A stretch of 64,000 nucleotides of DNA from Bordetella sp. BOR01 (GTDB lineage Bacteria > Pseudomonadota > Gammaproteobacteria > Burkholderiales > Burkholderiaceae_B). Below the pieces are notes generated by a model. The model worked only from the letters and a program-made list of their open reading frames with translations. It did no database searches and was not told the DNA's origin. This document shows, one piece after another, positions 48,142 through 56,902 of this stretch. The position numbers were made by a program, and so were the translations under genes. The stretch's first letter is position 1; every line of letters begins with the position of its first letter. The stretch is taken from NCBI RefSeq assembly GCF_019218885.1, contig NZ_JAHUWT010000001.1, positions 1,550,001 through 1,614,000 on the forward strand, written 5' to 3'.

Positions 48142-49595
48142 ACCCGACCATGCAACGATCTTTCCTGACACTGGCGCTGGCCGCGGCCCTGGCGGGCTGC
48201 TCCCTGGCGCCTACCTACGAACGCCCCGCGGCGCCGGTCGGCGCGGCCTTTCCCTCCGGCCCGGCTTACGAGGCGGCCGGGCAGGGCGGCGCGACGGATG
48301 CCGTGGCAGCCGATATCGGCTGGCGCGACTTCTTTGCCGATCCGCTGTTGCAGAACTTGATCTCGATGGCATTGGATGCCAACCGCGACCTGCGCGTGGC
48401 CGCCCTGAATGTCGAAGAGGCGCGGGCGCAGTACCGCATTCAGCGGGCCGACCTGTTGCCTGGCGTCGGCGTTGGCGGCGAAGGTTCGGTACAACGCCTG
48501 CCGGGCGACCTGACGCAAAGCGGCGAGTCAGGCATCAGCCGCAGCTACCAAGTGGGCGGCGCCATCTCGGCCTGGGAACTGGACCTGTTCGGGCGCATAC
48601 GCAGCCTGAGCGAGCAGGCCCTGGAAACCTATCTGGCGCAAGACGAGACGCGTACCGCCACGCAATTGGCCCTGATCGCGGAAACCGCCAGTGCCTACCT
48701 GACGCTGCGCGCCGACCAGGAATTGCTGAGCCTGACCCAGTCCACGCTGGCGGCACAGCAAGATTCGTACAAACTCACCAAGCAAAGCTACGACCTGGGC
48801 GTTGCCACCGAACTTGATCTGAGCCAGGCCGAGATTGCGCTGCGTACCGCCCAGCGCAACCAGTCGCAGTACACGCGCCTGGCCGCGCAGGATCGCAATG
48901 CGCTGGTATTGCTGGTGGGGCAGCCGCTGCCGGCCGATGTGGTGGCGCAGCTGGACCAGGCCACCACGCTGCCCGATGGCATCATGCCGCGCGCACTGCC
49001 TGCGGGCCTGCCGTCCGACCTGCTGGCGCGTCGCCCGGATATTCGTGCGGCCGAACACCAGCTGAAGGCTGCCAATGCGAACATCGGTGCCGCGCGCGCT
49101 GCCTTCTTTCCCACCATCAGCCTGACGGGTAGCGCCGGTACTGCCAGTGCCAGCCTGGGCGGGTTGTTCGATGCCGGTTCGGGGGCCTGGAGCTTCGCAC
49201 CCAGCATCACCATGCCCATCTTCGCGGGCGGTGCCTTGCGAGCCAGCCTGGATGCCTCCAAGGTCCGCAAGAACATCCAGGTGGCGCAATACGAGAAATC
49301 CATCCAGACGGCGTTTCGCGAAGTCTCGGATGCGCTGGCCGGCCGAGGTACGCTGCAGACACAGATCGAGGCGCAGCGCTTGCTGGTCGATGCCAGCCAG
49401 CGCGCCTACAACCTGTCGCAGCAGCGTTTCGAGCAGGGGGTCGACAACTACCTTAGCGTGCTGGATGCGCAGCGTTCGCTGTATTCGTCGCAGCAGGTGC
49501 TGGTGGAAACCCGCCTGGCGCGCTTGTCCAACCTGGTCACGCTGTATCGCACCCTGGGAGGCGGCTGGACCGAGCAGACCATGGCCGGGCTCTGA
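48138..49595 (+). CDS. Outer-membrane efflux channel (OprM/NodT type)
   Basis: This 485-residue lipoprotein has signal sequence LAAALAGC (Cys near residue 21), followed by the OprM/NodT pattern [12 protein letters not shown]. Two outer-membrane-efflux repeats form the TolC-like beta-barrel and alpha-barrel (coiled segments around [20 protein letters not shown] and [24 protein letters not shown]). It completes the tripartite pump. A strong terminator lies 47 nt after its stop, so the operon has three genes. Confidence 0.96.
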   Translation: MNPTMQRSFLTLALAAALAGCSLAPTYERPAAPVGAAFPSGPAYEAAGQGGATDAVAADIGWRDFFADPLLQNLISMALDANRDLRVAALNVEEARAQYRIQRADLLPGVGVGGEGSVQRLPGDLTQSGESGISRSYQVGGAISAWELDLFGRIRSLSEQALETYLAQDETRTATQLALIAETASAYLTLRADQELLSLTQSTLAAQQDSYKLTKQSYDLGVATELDLSQAEIALRTAQRNQSQYTRLAAQDRNALVLLVGQPLPADVVAQLDQATTLPDGIMPRALPAGLPSDLLARRPDIRAAEHQLKAANANIGAARAAFFPTISLTGSAGTASASLGGLFDAGSGAWSFAPSITMPIFAGGALRASLDASKVRKNIQVAQYEKSIQTAFREVSDALAGRGTLQTQIEAQRLLVDASQRAYNLSQQRFEQGVDNYLSVLDAQRSLYSSQQVLVETRLARLSNLVTLYRTLGGGWTEQTMAGL

Positions 49596-49599
49596 TCCA

Positions 49600-49634
49600 C
49601 CCCCGAAGCGTTACGCGCTTCTTCCTCGAGGGGG
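49600..49634. repeat. Short intergenic repeat with nested stems
   Basis: CCCCC (49600-49604), then GAAGCG (49605-49610), a 5-nt loop and CGCTTC (49616-49621), then GGGGG (49630-49634) give a nested hairpin immediately after the efflux operon. I have seen this CCCCCGAAGCG...GGGGG type of element near gene ends in related genomes, but cannot count copies here. Confidence 0.45.
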
Positions 49635-49641
49635 CAAACAA

Positions 49642-49674
49642 AAGGGGCGGCCATGAGGCCGCCCCTTGTCTTTC
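49642..49674. terminator. Strong terminator after the RND operon
   Basis: AAGGGGCGGCC (49642-49652) and GGCCGCCCCTT (49657-49667) form an 11-bp perfect stem with a 4-nt loop, followed by TTGTCTTT on the plus strand. On the minus strand, TTTGTTTG follows, so it can also end the convergent GlsB-like gene. Confidence 0.85.
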
Positions 49675-49684
49675 AGCTGGTGCG

Positions 49685-49936
49685 CTATGCGCGTTTCTTG
49701 GTGATCAGGCCCACCACGAACAGCACCACGATGGCGCCGACAACCGAGCCGATCCAGCCCGCCGGCTCGCCTGCCGCATACCAGCCCAGGGACTGGCCCA
49801 GGAAGCCTGCCACGACTGCGCCGACGATACCCAGCAGGGATGTCATGATGATCCCCATATTCTGGTCGCCAGGCATGATGGCGCGGGCGATGAGGCCGAC
49901 GACAAAGCCGACGATGATCATGATGATAATGCTCAT
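49685..49936 (-). CDS. GlsB/YeaQ/YmgE family small membrane protein
   Basis: This 83-residue protein has three predicted membrane helices and the family pattern IIVGFVVGLIARAIMPGDQNMGI, then GIVGAVVAGFLGQ and GWIGSVVGAIVVLFVVGLI. The family is annotated as transglycosylase-associated; members are often stress-induced, but no enzymatic role is established. It stands alone, with its end at the shared terminator. Confidence 0.92.
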   Translation of the reverse strand: MSIIIMIIVGFVVGLIARAIMPGDQNMGIIMTSLLGIVGAVVAGFLGQSLGWYAAGEPAGWIGSVVGAIVVLFVVGLITKKRA

Positions 49937-50097
49937 GCGCGTGCTCCTCTTTCAGGGTGTAGGGGTAAGCGTTTGGATCATACTCATCGCGCGCGGACCC
50001 AGGCTAGTAACAACTAGTATGTGGGGCATCCGCGCAACACCCTGGCCAGGATTGCCGCCTGGCGGCATGCGCCGCCCAAGGCTCCAATGACGGCAAT

Positions 50098-50712
50098 TTA
50101 GCCGGTGATGTCGATCAATTGGTGCAGATCCTTGACGATCACGTCGATACTGTCGGTGTCCGATGCCAGCAGGCGTGCTTTTCCTGTGTTGTCGAAGATA
50201 TATACGCCGCGGCTGTGCGTGACGTCGTAGACGTCGGCCGCGTCGCCGGGCCGGGGGCGTTCGATCTGGTAGGCCACGCGGTAGCGGCGCGCCAGGTCGG
50301 CGATCTGCTTTTCGCTGCCCGTGACGCCGATGGCGTTGTTATTGAACGCATCGACATACGCCTGCAAGATATCGGGCGTATCGCGGTGCGGGTCGACACT
50401 GACGAACAGGATGCGTACGTCGCCGGCCTGGTCGCCCAACTGCTGCAGCACCGCGGTCAACTGGGCCATGGTGGTGGGGCAGATATCGGGGCAGCTTGCG
50501 TAGCCGAAAAACAGCAGCACGGTCTTGCCCTTGAGATCGTCGCTGGAAATCGTCTTGCCGCCGGCGCCATTCAATTGGAACTTCAGGTCGGGCAGGTGGC
50601 CCTTGACGTCATAAAGTGTCCAGTCAGCGGCTTTGTCGCCACAGGCCGCCAGCAGCGTGCAGGTGGCCAGCAACAGGGCGCGCCAGAGGCGGCCAGAGAA
50701 AAAAGCAGGCAT
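50098..50712 (-). CDS. SCO1/SenC family copper chaperone for cytochrome oxidase
   Basis: This 204-residue protein has a lipoprotein signal (LLAAC, Cys24) and a thioredoxin-like SCO domain. The copper site is complete: Cys74 and Cys78 in ASCPDICPT, plus His166 in DVTHSRG. SCO proteins deliver copper or control thiol state for the CuA centre of cytochrome c oxidase in the periplasm. No cox gene is in the window, so it is separated from the usual cta/cox cluster or belongs to another oxidase. Confidence 0.95.
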   Translation of the reverse strand: MPAFFSGRLWRALLLATCTLLAACGDKAADWTLYDVKGHLPDLKFQLNGAGGKTISSDDLKGKTVLLFFGYASCPDICPTTMAQLTAVLQQLGDQAGDVRILFVSVDPHRDTPDILQAYVDAFNNNAIGVTGSEKQIADLARRYRVAYQIERPRPGDAADVYDVTHSRGVYIFDNTGKARLLASDTDSIDVIVKDLHQLIDITG

Positions 50713-50950
50713 GTCGGTGTTGGGTGTTCAGGCAGTCAAGATAGCAATAGGCACGATTCTAGCGCGTTGGTATCGGTGGGGTTGGCGGGTGCGGTTTTGT
50801 TTGTGTTTTCCCTGTTTGAGTTCTTGGGGCGCCTCGTCGTCCTGCGCTTGGGGCTGGGCGAAGCCCGTCATGCATGTGATTACCCAGACTGGGGAAGAAG
50901 CCGGTACAGCTTTTGCACGTTTGATGCGATGGCTCGAATTGACGCAGACG

Positions 50951-51086
50951 CAGTCCCGTGGCGTCCGGGCAGGCGGTGGCGGCGACGTGCGCCGGGCTCG
51001 GGCGCATGCAGGCGCCCTCGGCCTGCTGCGCAGGCCACCCCGGCGCCCAACTCGCCGCCACCGCCTGCCCGGACGCCACGGGACTG
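50951..51086. repeat. 35-bp perfect inverted repeat with extended hairpin, in a 443-nt geneless region
   Basis: Positions 50951-50985 and 51052-51086 are perfect reverse complements over 35 bp, beginning CAGTCCCGTGGCGTCCGG. The 66-nt centre is itself partly self-complementary. The surrounding 50713-51155 region holds no supported gene; the open frames in it are mirror translations of the repeat (both arms can read MASGQAVAA). No transposase or target-site duplication is visible. It may be a strong bidirectional transcription block or a small non-autonomous element. Confidence 0.9.
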
Positions 51087-51155
51087 GGCCAGAACTCATT
51101 GCCGCGCTACACGCAGCTCATCATCCTGTGCAGCGCGCGATAGCCCGGGGAACCG

Positions 51156-53216
51156 TCAGTCCGCCACCATGCCGCTGTGCCGCAGCAGCGCATCGATGCG
51201 TGGCGCGCGGCCGCGGAACGCCTGGAACGATTCGGCAGCCGGCCGCGCGCCGCCCACCGCCAGGACTTCCTTGCGGAAGCGTGCACCGGTGACGGCGTCC
51301 AGCGTGCCATGCTCGCCCGCCTGGGTTGCCGCCTCTTCGAAAGCTTCGTAGGCGTCGGCCGACAGCACTTCGGCCCACTTGTAGCTGTAGTAGCCGGCGC
51401 CATAGCCACCGGCGAACAGGTGCGAGAAAGCATGCGGCAGGCGATGCCAGGCCGGCGGGAACAGTACCGCCACTTCATTGCGCACTTGCTGCAGCAGCGC
51501 CAATGCGTCGGCAATCGAGGTGCCCTGGGCACGGTCGTGCAGCAGCATGTCGAACAGGGCGAATTCGATTTGCCGCACGGTCTGCATGCCGCTCTGGAAG
51601 TTGCGCGCCGCCACCAGCTTGTCGAACAAGGCGCGAGGCAGCGGCTGGCCATGCTCGACATGCGCCGACAAGCGTTGCACCACCGGCCATTCCCAGCAGA
51701 AATTCTCCATGAACTGCGAGGGCAGTTCGATGGCATCCCATTCGACGCTGGCAAAGGCCGATGCCGCAGGCTCGTCTACTTCCGACAGCAAGGCGTGCAG
51801 CGCGTGGCCGGTTTCGTGGAACAGCGTGATGACGTCGTCGTGCGTCAGCAGGGCTGGCTTGCCGTCGCCGGGGCGCGCGAAATTGCAGGTCAGGTACACC
51901 ACGGGTGTCTGCACCCGGCTGCCCAGGCGGCGGCGGTTGCGTTCGCTGTCGACCCAGGCGCCGCTTTGCTTGCCCGCACGCGCGTACAGGTCCAGGTACA
52001 GATGGCCGATCAGGGCGCCATCGGGCGCTTCCACACGTACGCCGCGCACATCGGCCTGCCAGCGCGAGACCTCGGTTTCGTGCAAGCGTACGTTGAACAG
52101 CGTTTCAATGACCTGGAACAGCCCTTCGAGCACGCGGGGTTCGGTGAAATACTGCTTGATCTCGTCTTCGGAATACGCATAGCGCGTTTCCCGCAGGCGT
52201 TCGGACGCATAGGCGACGTCCCAGGGCTGCAAGATGTCCAGGCCCAGTTCGGCGGCCGCATAGGCCGTCAGTTCCGCCAGGTCGCGCTCGGCATAAGGGC
52301 GTGCGCGCGTGGCCAGGTCGCGCAGGAATGCGACGACTTCACCGGCATCGCGGGCCATGCGGGTCTGCAGGCGCAGTGCGGCAAAGGTGCCATAGCCGAG
52401 CAGGGCCGATTCTTCGGCGCGCAGTGCCAGCAGTTCTTCGATCAGGGACGAGTTGTCGAAACGCGCATCGCCCTGTTCGGATGCCACCGTGCCATAGGCG
52501 CGGTACATCTGCTCGCGCAGGGTGCGGTCGCGCGCGTATTGCATCACCGGCAGGTAGCAGGGCATTTTCAGCGTCAGCTTCCACCCCGGCTTGCCGTCTT
52601 CCTGGGCGGCCTGGCGGGTGGCTTGCAGCACGTCGGCGGGCAGGCCGGCCAGGCGGGTTTCGTCGTCGATGAGCAGCGACCAGGCGTCGATGGCGTCGAG
52701 CACGTTCTCGGAGAACTTCTGCGCAACCTGTGCCTCGCGGTCGGAAATAGCGGCATAGCGCTCGCGCGCCTCGCCCTGCAGCTCGACGCCGCTCAATCTG
52801 AAGTCGCGCAGCGCCAGTTCCACGATGCGGCGGCGCACCGGATCCCAGCCTTCGAAACCGGGCACGGCGCGCAGGCGCTGATACTGGCGGTACAAGCCTT
52901 CGTGCAGGCCTGCCCAGGTGGAAAACTCGGTTACCAGCGGCAGCGCGGCGTTATAGGCCTCGCGCAGTTCGGGCGTATTGACCACCGCATTCAGGTGCCC
53001 CGCTACCGACCAGGCCCGCCACAGCTGTTCGCTGGCGGTGTCCAGCGGCTGCACCACGGCTTCCCATTCGGCCGGCAGGGTGGGGTCGGCGGCCGCTTCC
53101 ACCGCCTGGCGAGCCGTGCCCAGTAATTCCTGGATGGCGGGCACGATGTGCGCAGGTTGGACGGCGGCGTAGTCGATCAAGCCGGATACCGGGGCGAGCA
53201 GGGGGTTCTGGGTCAT
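51156..53216 (-). CDS. prlC: Oligopeptidase A (M3 metallopeptidase)
   Basis: This 686-residue cytoplasmic zinc peptidase degrades signal peptides and short oligopeptides. The zinc site HETGH lies at 467-471 (LFHETGHALH), and the distal ligand Glu is in the segment ASVEWDAIELPSQ, as in the M3 family. Length equals that of E. coli OpdA. Start MTQNPLLAP at 53216 is the family start; the frame is open 22 codons upstream but without similarity. It follows folD on the same strand, 114 nt away. Confidence 0.96.
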   Translation of the reverse strand: MTQNPLLAPVSGLIDYAAVQPAHIVPAIQELLGTARQAVEAAADPTLPAEWEAVVQPLDTASEQLWRAWSVAGHLNAVVNTPELREAYNAALPLVTEFSTWAGLHEGLYRQYQRLRAVPGFEGWDPVRRRIVELALRDFRLSGVELQGEARERYAAISDREAQVAQKFSENVLDAIDAWSLLIDDETRLAGLPADVLQATRQAAQEDGKPGWKLTLKMPCYLPVMQYARDRTLREQMYRAYGTVASEQGDARFDNSSLIEELLALRAEESALLGYGTFAALRLQTRMARDAGEVVAFLRDLATRARPYAERDLAELTAYAAAELGLDILQPWDVAYASERLRETRYAYSEDEIKQYFTEPRVLEGLFQVIETLFNVRLHETEVSRWQADVRGVRVEAPDGALIGHLYLDLYARAGKQSGAWVDSERNRRRLGSRVQTPVVYLTCNFARPGDGKPALLTHDDVITLFHETGHALHALLSEVDEPAASAFASVEWDAIELPSQFMENFCWEWPVVQRLSAHVEHGQPLPRALFDKLVAARNFQSGMQTVRQIEFALFDMLLHDRAQGTSIADALALLQQVRNEVAVLFPPAWHRLPHAFSHLFAGGYGAGYYSYKWAEVLSADAYEAFEEAATQAGEHGTLDAVTGARFRKEVLAVGGARPAAESFQAFRGRAPRIDALLRHSGMVAD

Positions 53217-53330
53217 GGGGTGTCGCTGGGGGAAATAAGAATCTGTACTGATTGCAGATGAGGGCGGGGCGCCGGAAAACAAGCCGGGGGCGGGCAGGTG
53301 CCGGGCGCCTGCGCAAGGCAGAGGCTGGCG

Positions 53331-54215
53331 TCAGGCTGCAGCCCGTTCGGCGGCCTCAACCGTATTGACCAGCAGCATGGCGATGGTCATGGGCCCCACG
53401 CCGCCCGGCACGGGGGTGATGGCCCCGGCGACTTCCCGCGCCGAGGCGAAATCCACGTCGCCGCACAGTTTGCCGTCGGCACCGCGATTGATGCCCACGT
53501 CGATCACCACCGCGCCCGGTTTGATCATGCTGCCATCGATCATGCCCGGCTTGCCCGTGGCCACCACCAGCACGTCGGCGCGGCGGGTCTGGGCCGCCAG
53601 GTCGCGGGTCTTGGAGTTGCAGATCGTGATGGTGGCACCGGCCTGCAGCAGCAGCATGGCCATGGGTTTGCCGACAATATTGCTGGCCCCCACGATCACC
53701 GCCTCGGCACCGCGCAGCGCCACGCCCTCGGCTTCCAGCATCTTCATCACGCCATAAGGCGTGCAGGGCCGGAACAGCGGCTGGCCGGTCATCAGCAGGC
53801 CGGCATTGCTGATATGAAAGCCGTCCACGTCTTTCTCGGCCGCGATGGCCTCGATGACCTTGTGGCTGTTCATGTGTGACGGCAGGGGCAACTGCACCAG
53901 GATGCCGTGGATGGCGGGGTCGCGGTTCAGGGCATCGATGCGGGCCAGCAGTTCGGCTTCGGTCATGTCGGCCGGGTACTGCTCTTTGATGGAGTACAGC
54001 CCGGCCTTTTCGCAGGCCGCCACCTTGTTGCGCACATACACTTGCGAGGCGGGGTCATCGCCCACCAGCACCACGGCCAGGCCGGGCCGCACGCCCTTGG
54101 GGGACAGTGCCTGCACCCGTCGGGCGACGTCTTCACGAATACGTTGCGCCAGGGCGGCGCCGTCGATGATGCGCGCACCCGCGTGCACCGTGGCGGAAGC
54201 GGACTGCTGGGTCAT
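53331..54215 (-). CDS. folD: Bifunctional methylenetetrahydrofolate dehydrogenase/cyclohydrolase
   Basis: This 294-residue enzyme interconverts 5,10-methylene-, methenyl- and 10-formyl-tetrahydrofolate. FolD signatures are present: [24 protein letters not shown] with the catalytic Lys, [18 protein letters not shown] and [22 protein letters not shown], with [21 protein letters not shown] sequence at the end. Its start overlaps the stop of the response-regulator gene by four bases, which links a housekeeping gene to a two-component operon. Confidence 0.97.
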   Translation of the reverse strand: MTQQSASATVHAGARIIDGAALAQRIREDVARRVQALSPKGVRPGLAVVLVGDDPASQVYVRNKVAACEKAGLYSIKEQYPADMTEAELLARIDALNRDPAIHGILVQLPLPSHMNSHKVIEAIAAEKDVDGFHISNAGLLMTGQPLFRPCTPYGVMKMLEAEGVALRGAEAVIVGASNIVGKPMAMLLLQAGATITICNSKTRDLAAQTRRADVLVVATGKPGMIDGSMIKPGAVVIDVGINRGADGKLCGDVDFASAREVAGAITPVPGGVGPMTIAMLLVNTVEAAERAAA

Positions 54216-54838
54216 GCATGTGCCTCGGGTTTGGCCAGCGCGACTTTCATCAAGTCGGCGACCGTGGTGACTTCAAGCTTTTCCATGATGTTGGCGCGAT
54301 GGGCTTCGACGGTCTTGATGCTGATGCCCAGGTCGTCGGCAATCTGCTTGTTCAGCCGGCCCGCCACGATGCGTTCCAGCACTTGCTGCTCGCGCGCCGT
54401 CAGCCGCGCCAGCATGGCTTCGTGGTCTTTCTGGGCCTGGAACTGGCTGATGCGCTGGGTTGCCTGCTCGAGCATGCGCGCGACGATCTCGCGCAGGTCG
54501 GATTCATTGAAAGGCTTCTCGAGAAAATCGACCGCACCCTTCTTCATGGTGGACACGGCCATGGGCACGTCGCCGTGGCCCGTGATGAACACGATCGGCA
54601 GCGGCGCGTTGCGCGCCAGGATCTGTTCTTGCAGTTCCAGGCCGCTCATGCCGGGCATGCGCACGTCGGCGATCAGTACGCCAACCTGCGAGGCATCGTA
54701 TTCCTCGAGAAACGTCTCGCCGCTGGCGAACGCGCGGACGCGGTAGCCGTTGGCCTCTAGCAGCCAGCGCAGTGAATCGCGTACCGCTTCGTCGTCATCG
54801 ACAATGAATACCGTGCTCGACTGGGGGGGGGTGTTCAT
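54212..54838 (-). CDS. FixJ/NarL-type response regulator
   Basis: This 208-residue regulator has a receiver domain with the acidic pocket Asp14-Asp16, phospho-acceptor Asp58 ([11 protein letters not shown]) and Lys in EKPF. A LuxR-type HTH follows ([36 protein letters not shown]). The architecture is that of FixJ/TtrR-type activators. It overlaps the sensor kinase gene upstream and folD downstream by four bases each. Its targets are unknown; the divergent aceE promoter is the closest candidate. Confidence 0.95.
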   Translation of the reverse strand: MNTPPQSSTVFIVDDDEAVRDSLRWLLEANGYRVRAFASGETFLEEYDASQVGVLIADVRMPGMSGLELQEQILARNAPLPIVFITGHGDVPMAVSTMKKGAVDFLEKPFNESDLREIVARMLEQATQRISQFQAQKDHEAMLARLTAREQQVLERIVAGRLNKQIADDLGISIKTVEAHRANIMEKLEVTTVADLMKVALAKPEAHA

Positions 54839-56616
54839 GCGTGCAACTCCTCGGGCTGATCACTCTGCGCACGCTTATCGGGCGTGGCGCAGGGCAGGGT
54901 AAAGCGGAAAATAGTACCGCCAGCGGGGTTCGGGTCCGCCCACAGGCGGCCGTGGTGCGACTCGATAATGGTACGGCAGATATTCAGCCCCATGCCCAGG
55001 CCTTGCGACTTGGTGCTGAAGAAGGGCTCGAACAGGCGTTCGGGCTCGGCCAGGCCATGGCCCCGGTCGACCACGGCGACTTCGATCTGCTGTTCGTGCG
55101 GGATCACGGCGACCTTGAGTTCGTCGGATTCGCTTTTTTCCATGGCCTCCAGGCCGTTTTTCAGCAGATTCAGCAGTACCTGTTCGATCAGGATGGGGTC
55201 GGCCAGCACATCGGGCGCATTGGACGGCACGAAGGGCTCGATGCGGATACGGCGCTTGCGCGCGTCGATCTCGGCGAAACCGATGGCATTGTCCACGATG
55301 CGACTGATAGGCACGCGCTGGCGGCGCGGCTCGCTGCGTTTGACGAACTCGCGGATGCGGCTGATGATCTTGCCCGCGCGTTCGGCCTGCGAGGCGGCTT
55401 TTTCCAGGGCGGGCAGCAGCATGTTGGGGCTGGTGTGCCCGGCTTTCACCAGGGCCACGGCGCCCATGCTGTAGTTGGCGATGGCGGTCAGCGGCTGGTT
55501 CAGCTCGTGGGCCAGCGACGATGCCATTTCGCCCATGGTGGTCAGGCGGCTGGTGAGCTGGATCTTTTCTTGCTGCACGCGCGAGGCTTCTTCGTGATTT
55601 CGGCGCTCGGTGATGTCGCGCGCCACTTGCATGCGCACGCGACGGCCGTCGGTCCAGGCCAGCATGCGATGGTGCACTTCGAACCAACGTTGCACCGACG
55701 GGGCGAATACTTCTACCGACTCGTCGGTAAAGCGGCCGCGCCGCCCGGCCAGCAGTTCGTCGTGGCCGCCCGTCTGGGCGCCGAACACCCGGCGATAAGT
55801 GCGATTGGCGAACAGCAGTTCCAGCCCGTCGTGGGTGTCGGCGGTGACCGAGATGGCGTCGTCCAGGCCCTCGAGCACGGTCATGAAGCGCTCGTGCGCC
55901 GCGGTCAGGGCTTCGCGGATGCGCTTGGGCTCTGTGATGTCCGTCATCGAGGTCATCCAGCCGATCTGGGTGCCGTTGGGGTCGAGCAGCGGCGATACAT
56001 ACATGCGCGCGGTAAAGCGCGACCCGTCGCGGCGCTGCGCCTCGACTTCGAGCCCGCTGCTGGGCGTCTTGCCCGAGGTGAGCACATCCAGGGTGTGCTG
56101 GTGCTGTTCGTGGCGGCCCGGCACCCAGTAAGGGAAGGGCGGGCTGCGGCCGATCAGGTCGGCCTCGTTCCAGCCGATCATGCGGCAGAACGCCGGGTTC
56201 ACATAGGCGATGCGGCCTTCCATGTCGAGCACGCGCATGCCGGTGGACATGGAGTTTTCCATGGCGCGGCGAAATCCCGTCTCGGCGATCAGGGCGGCTT
56301 CGGCGGTGGAACGAAAGCGGGTGTAGCGCCACAGCATCAACAGGCTGATGATGATGACGCAGGACAGGGCCAGCACCACCCAGATCAGGCGCTGCTGGCG
56401 CACTTCCTGGTCGATGGTCACGAACATGACGCTGTCGTCGTGCAGGCGCTGCAGCCAGAAGAAGGCACCCATCACGCACAGATACAGAATCAGCACCACG
56501 GCCGGCGTGAGCCAGTACACGCCACGCCGGCGCTTGCGGGCATGGTCGTGGAACGAGTTCGGAATGTTCGACTTGTGCTGGCTGGACATGACGTTCGGGC
56601 CGTATAGAGCGGGCAT
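54835..56616 (-). CDS. PAS-domain sensor histidine kinase (FixL-like)
   Basis: This protein of 593 residues has two membrane helices (about 35-55 and 78-97) bounding a very short periplasmic loop. Two PAS domains follow (about 105-225 and 230-340, the first with MSTGMRVLDMEGRIAYVNPAFCRMIGW), then HisKA with His370 (SLAHELNQPLTAIANY) and an HATPase (GLGMGLNICRTIIESHHG). The first PAS lacks an obvious heme motif, so oxygen sensing is not shown. An alternative ATG at 56589 (MSSQHKSN) would remove nine residues. It forms an operon with the response regulator and is divergent from aceE. Confidence 0.94.
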   Translation of the reverse strand: MPALYGPNVMSSQHKSNIPNSFHDHARKRRRGVYWLTPAVVLILYLCVMGAFFWLQRLHDDSVMFVTIDQEVRQQRLIWVVLALSCVIIISLLMLWRYTRFRSTAEAALIAETGFRRAMENSMSTGMRVLDMEGRIAYVNPAFCRMIGWNEADLIGRSPPFPYWVPGRHEQHQHTLDVLTSGKTPSSGLEVEAQRRDGSRFTARMYVSPLLDPNGTQIGWMTSMTDITEPKRIREALTAAHERFMTVLEGLDDAISVTADTHDGLELLFANRTYRRVFGAQTGGHDELLAGRRGRFTDESVEVFAPSVQRWFEVHHRMLAWTDGRRVRMQVARDITERRNHEEASRVQQEKIQLTSRLTTMGEMASSLAHELNQPLTAIANYSMGAVALVKAGHTSPNMLLPALEKAASQAERAGKIISRIREFVKRSEPRRQRVPISRIVDNAIGFAEIDARKRRIRIEPFVPSNAPDVLADPILIEQVLLNLLKNGLEAMEKSESDELKVAVIPHEQQIEVAVVDRGHGLAEPERLFEPFFSTKSQGLGMGLNICRTIIESHHGRLWADPNPAGGTIFRFTLPCATPDKRAQSDQPEELHA

Positions 56617-56682
56617 TTTAGAGCGTGTTGCGTACGCCTGCGCGGCCAGTGGCCGTATGGGTTGGTAGACTGGCCCAGTTTA

Positions 56683-56715
56683 TTCAGTTTTTTGTCAATT
56701 TTTCATATTATGAAA
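56683..56715 (+). promoter_or_regulatory. Putative aceE promoter with a palindromic operator over the -10 box
   Basis: TTCAGT (56683-56688) and TATTAT (56706-56711), 17 nt apart, lie in an AT-rich island upstream of aceE. The -10 box is inside a perfect 7-bp inverted repeat, TTTCATA-T-TATGAAA (56701-56715), a good position for a repressor. The 56617-56902 region otherwise holds no gene and shows the aceE ribosome site AGGAG at its end. Confidence 0.45.
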
Positions 56716-56902
56716 TGCCGTACCGCAACATGAAATTTTCTGTGGGACGGGTTACTCTTCGCGTTCAGCGTCCCTGCCGTACGCTACCGGATCGATTGCC
56801 AAGGCAGCGGATAATCAATCCCGGCACGTGCCGGAACCATTGGTCTGCCCGACCCGCTACCCCGGGGGCGGGCATGTTCAGAACTCCCACAGGAGACACA
56901 CG

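Noticed and set aside
50728..51099. Possible genes inside the geneless region next to the inverted repeat
   Set aside because: The frames on both strands are mirror translations of the same repeat (MASGQAVAA from each arm), with biased Arg/Pro/Ala content and no ribosome site.
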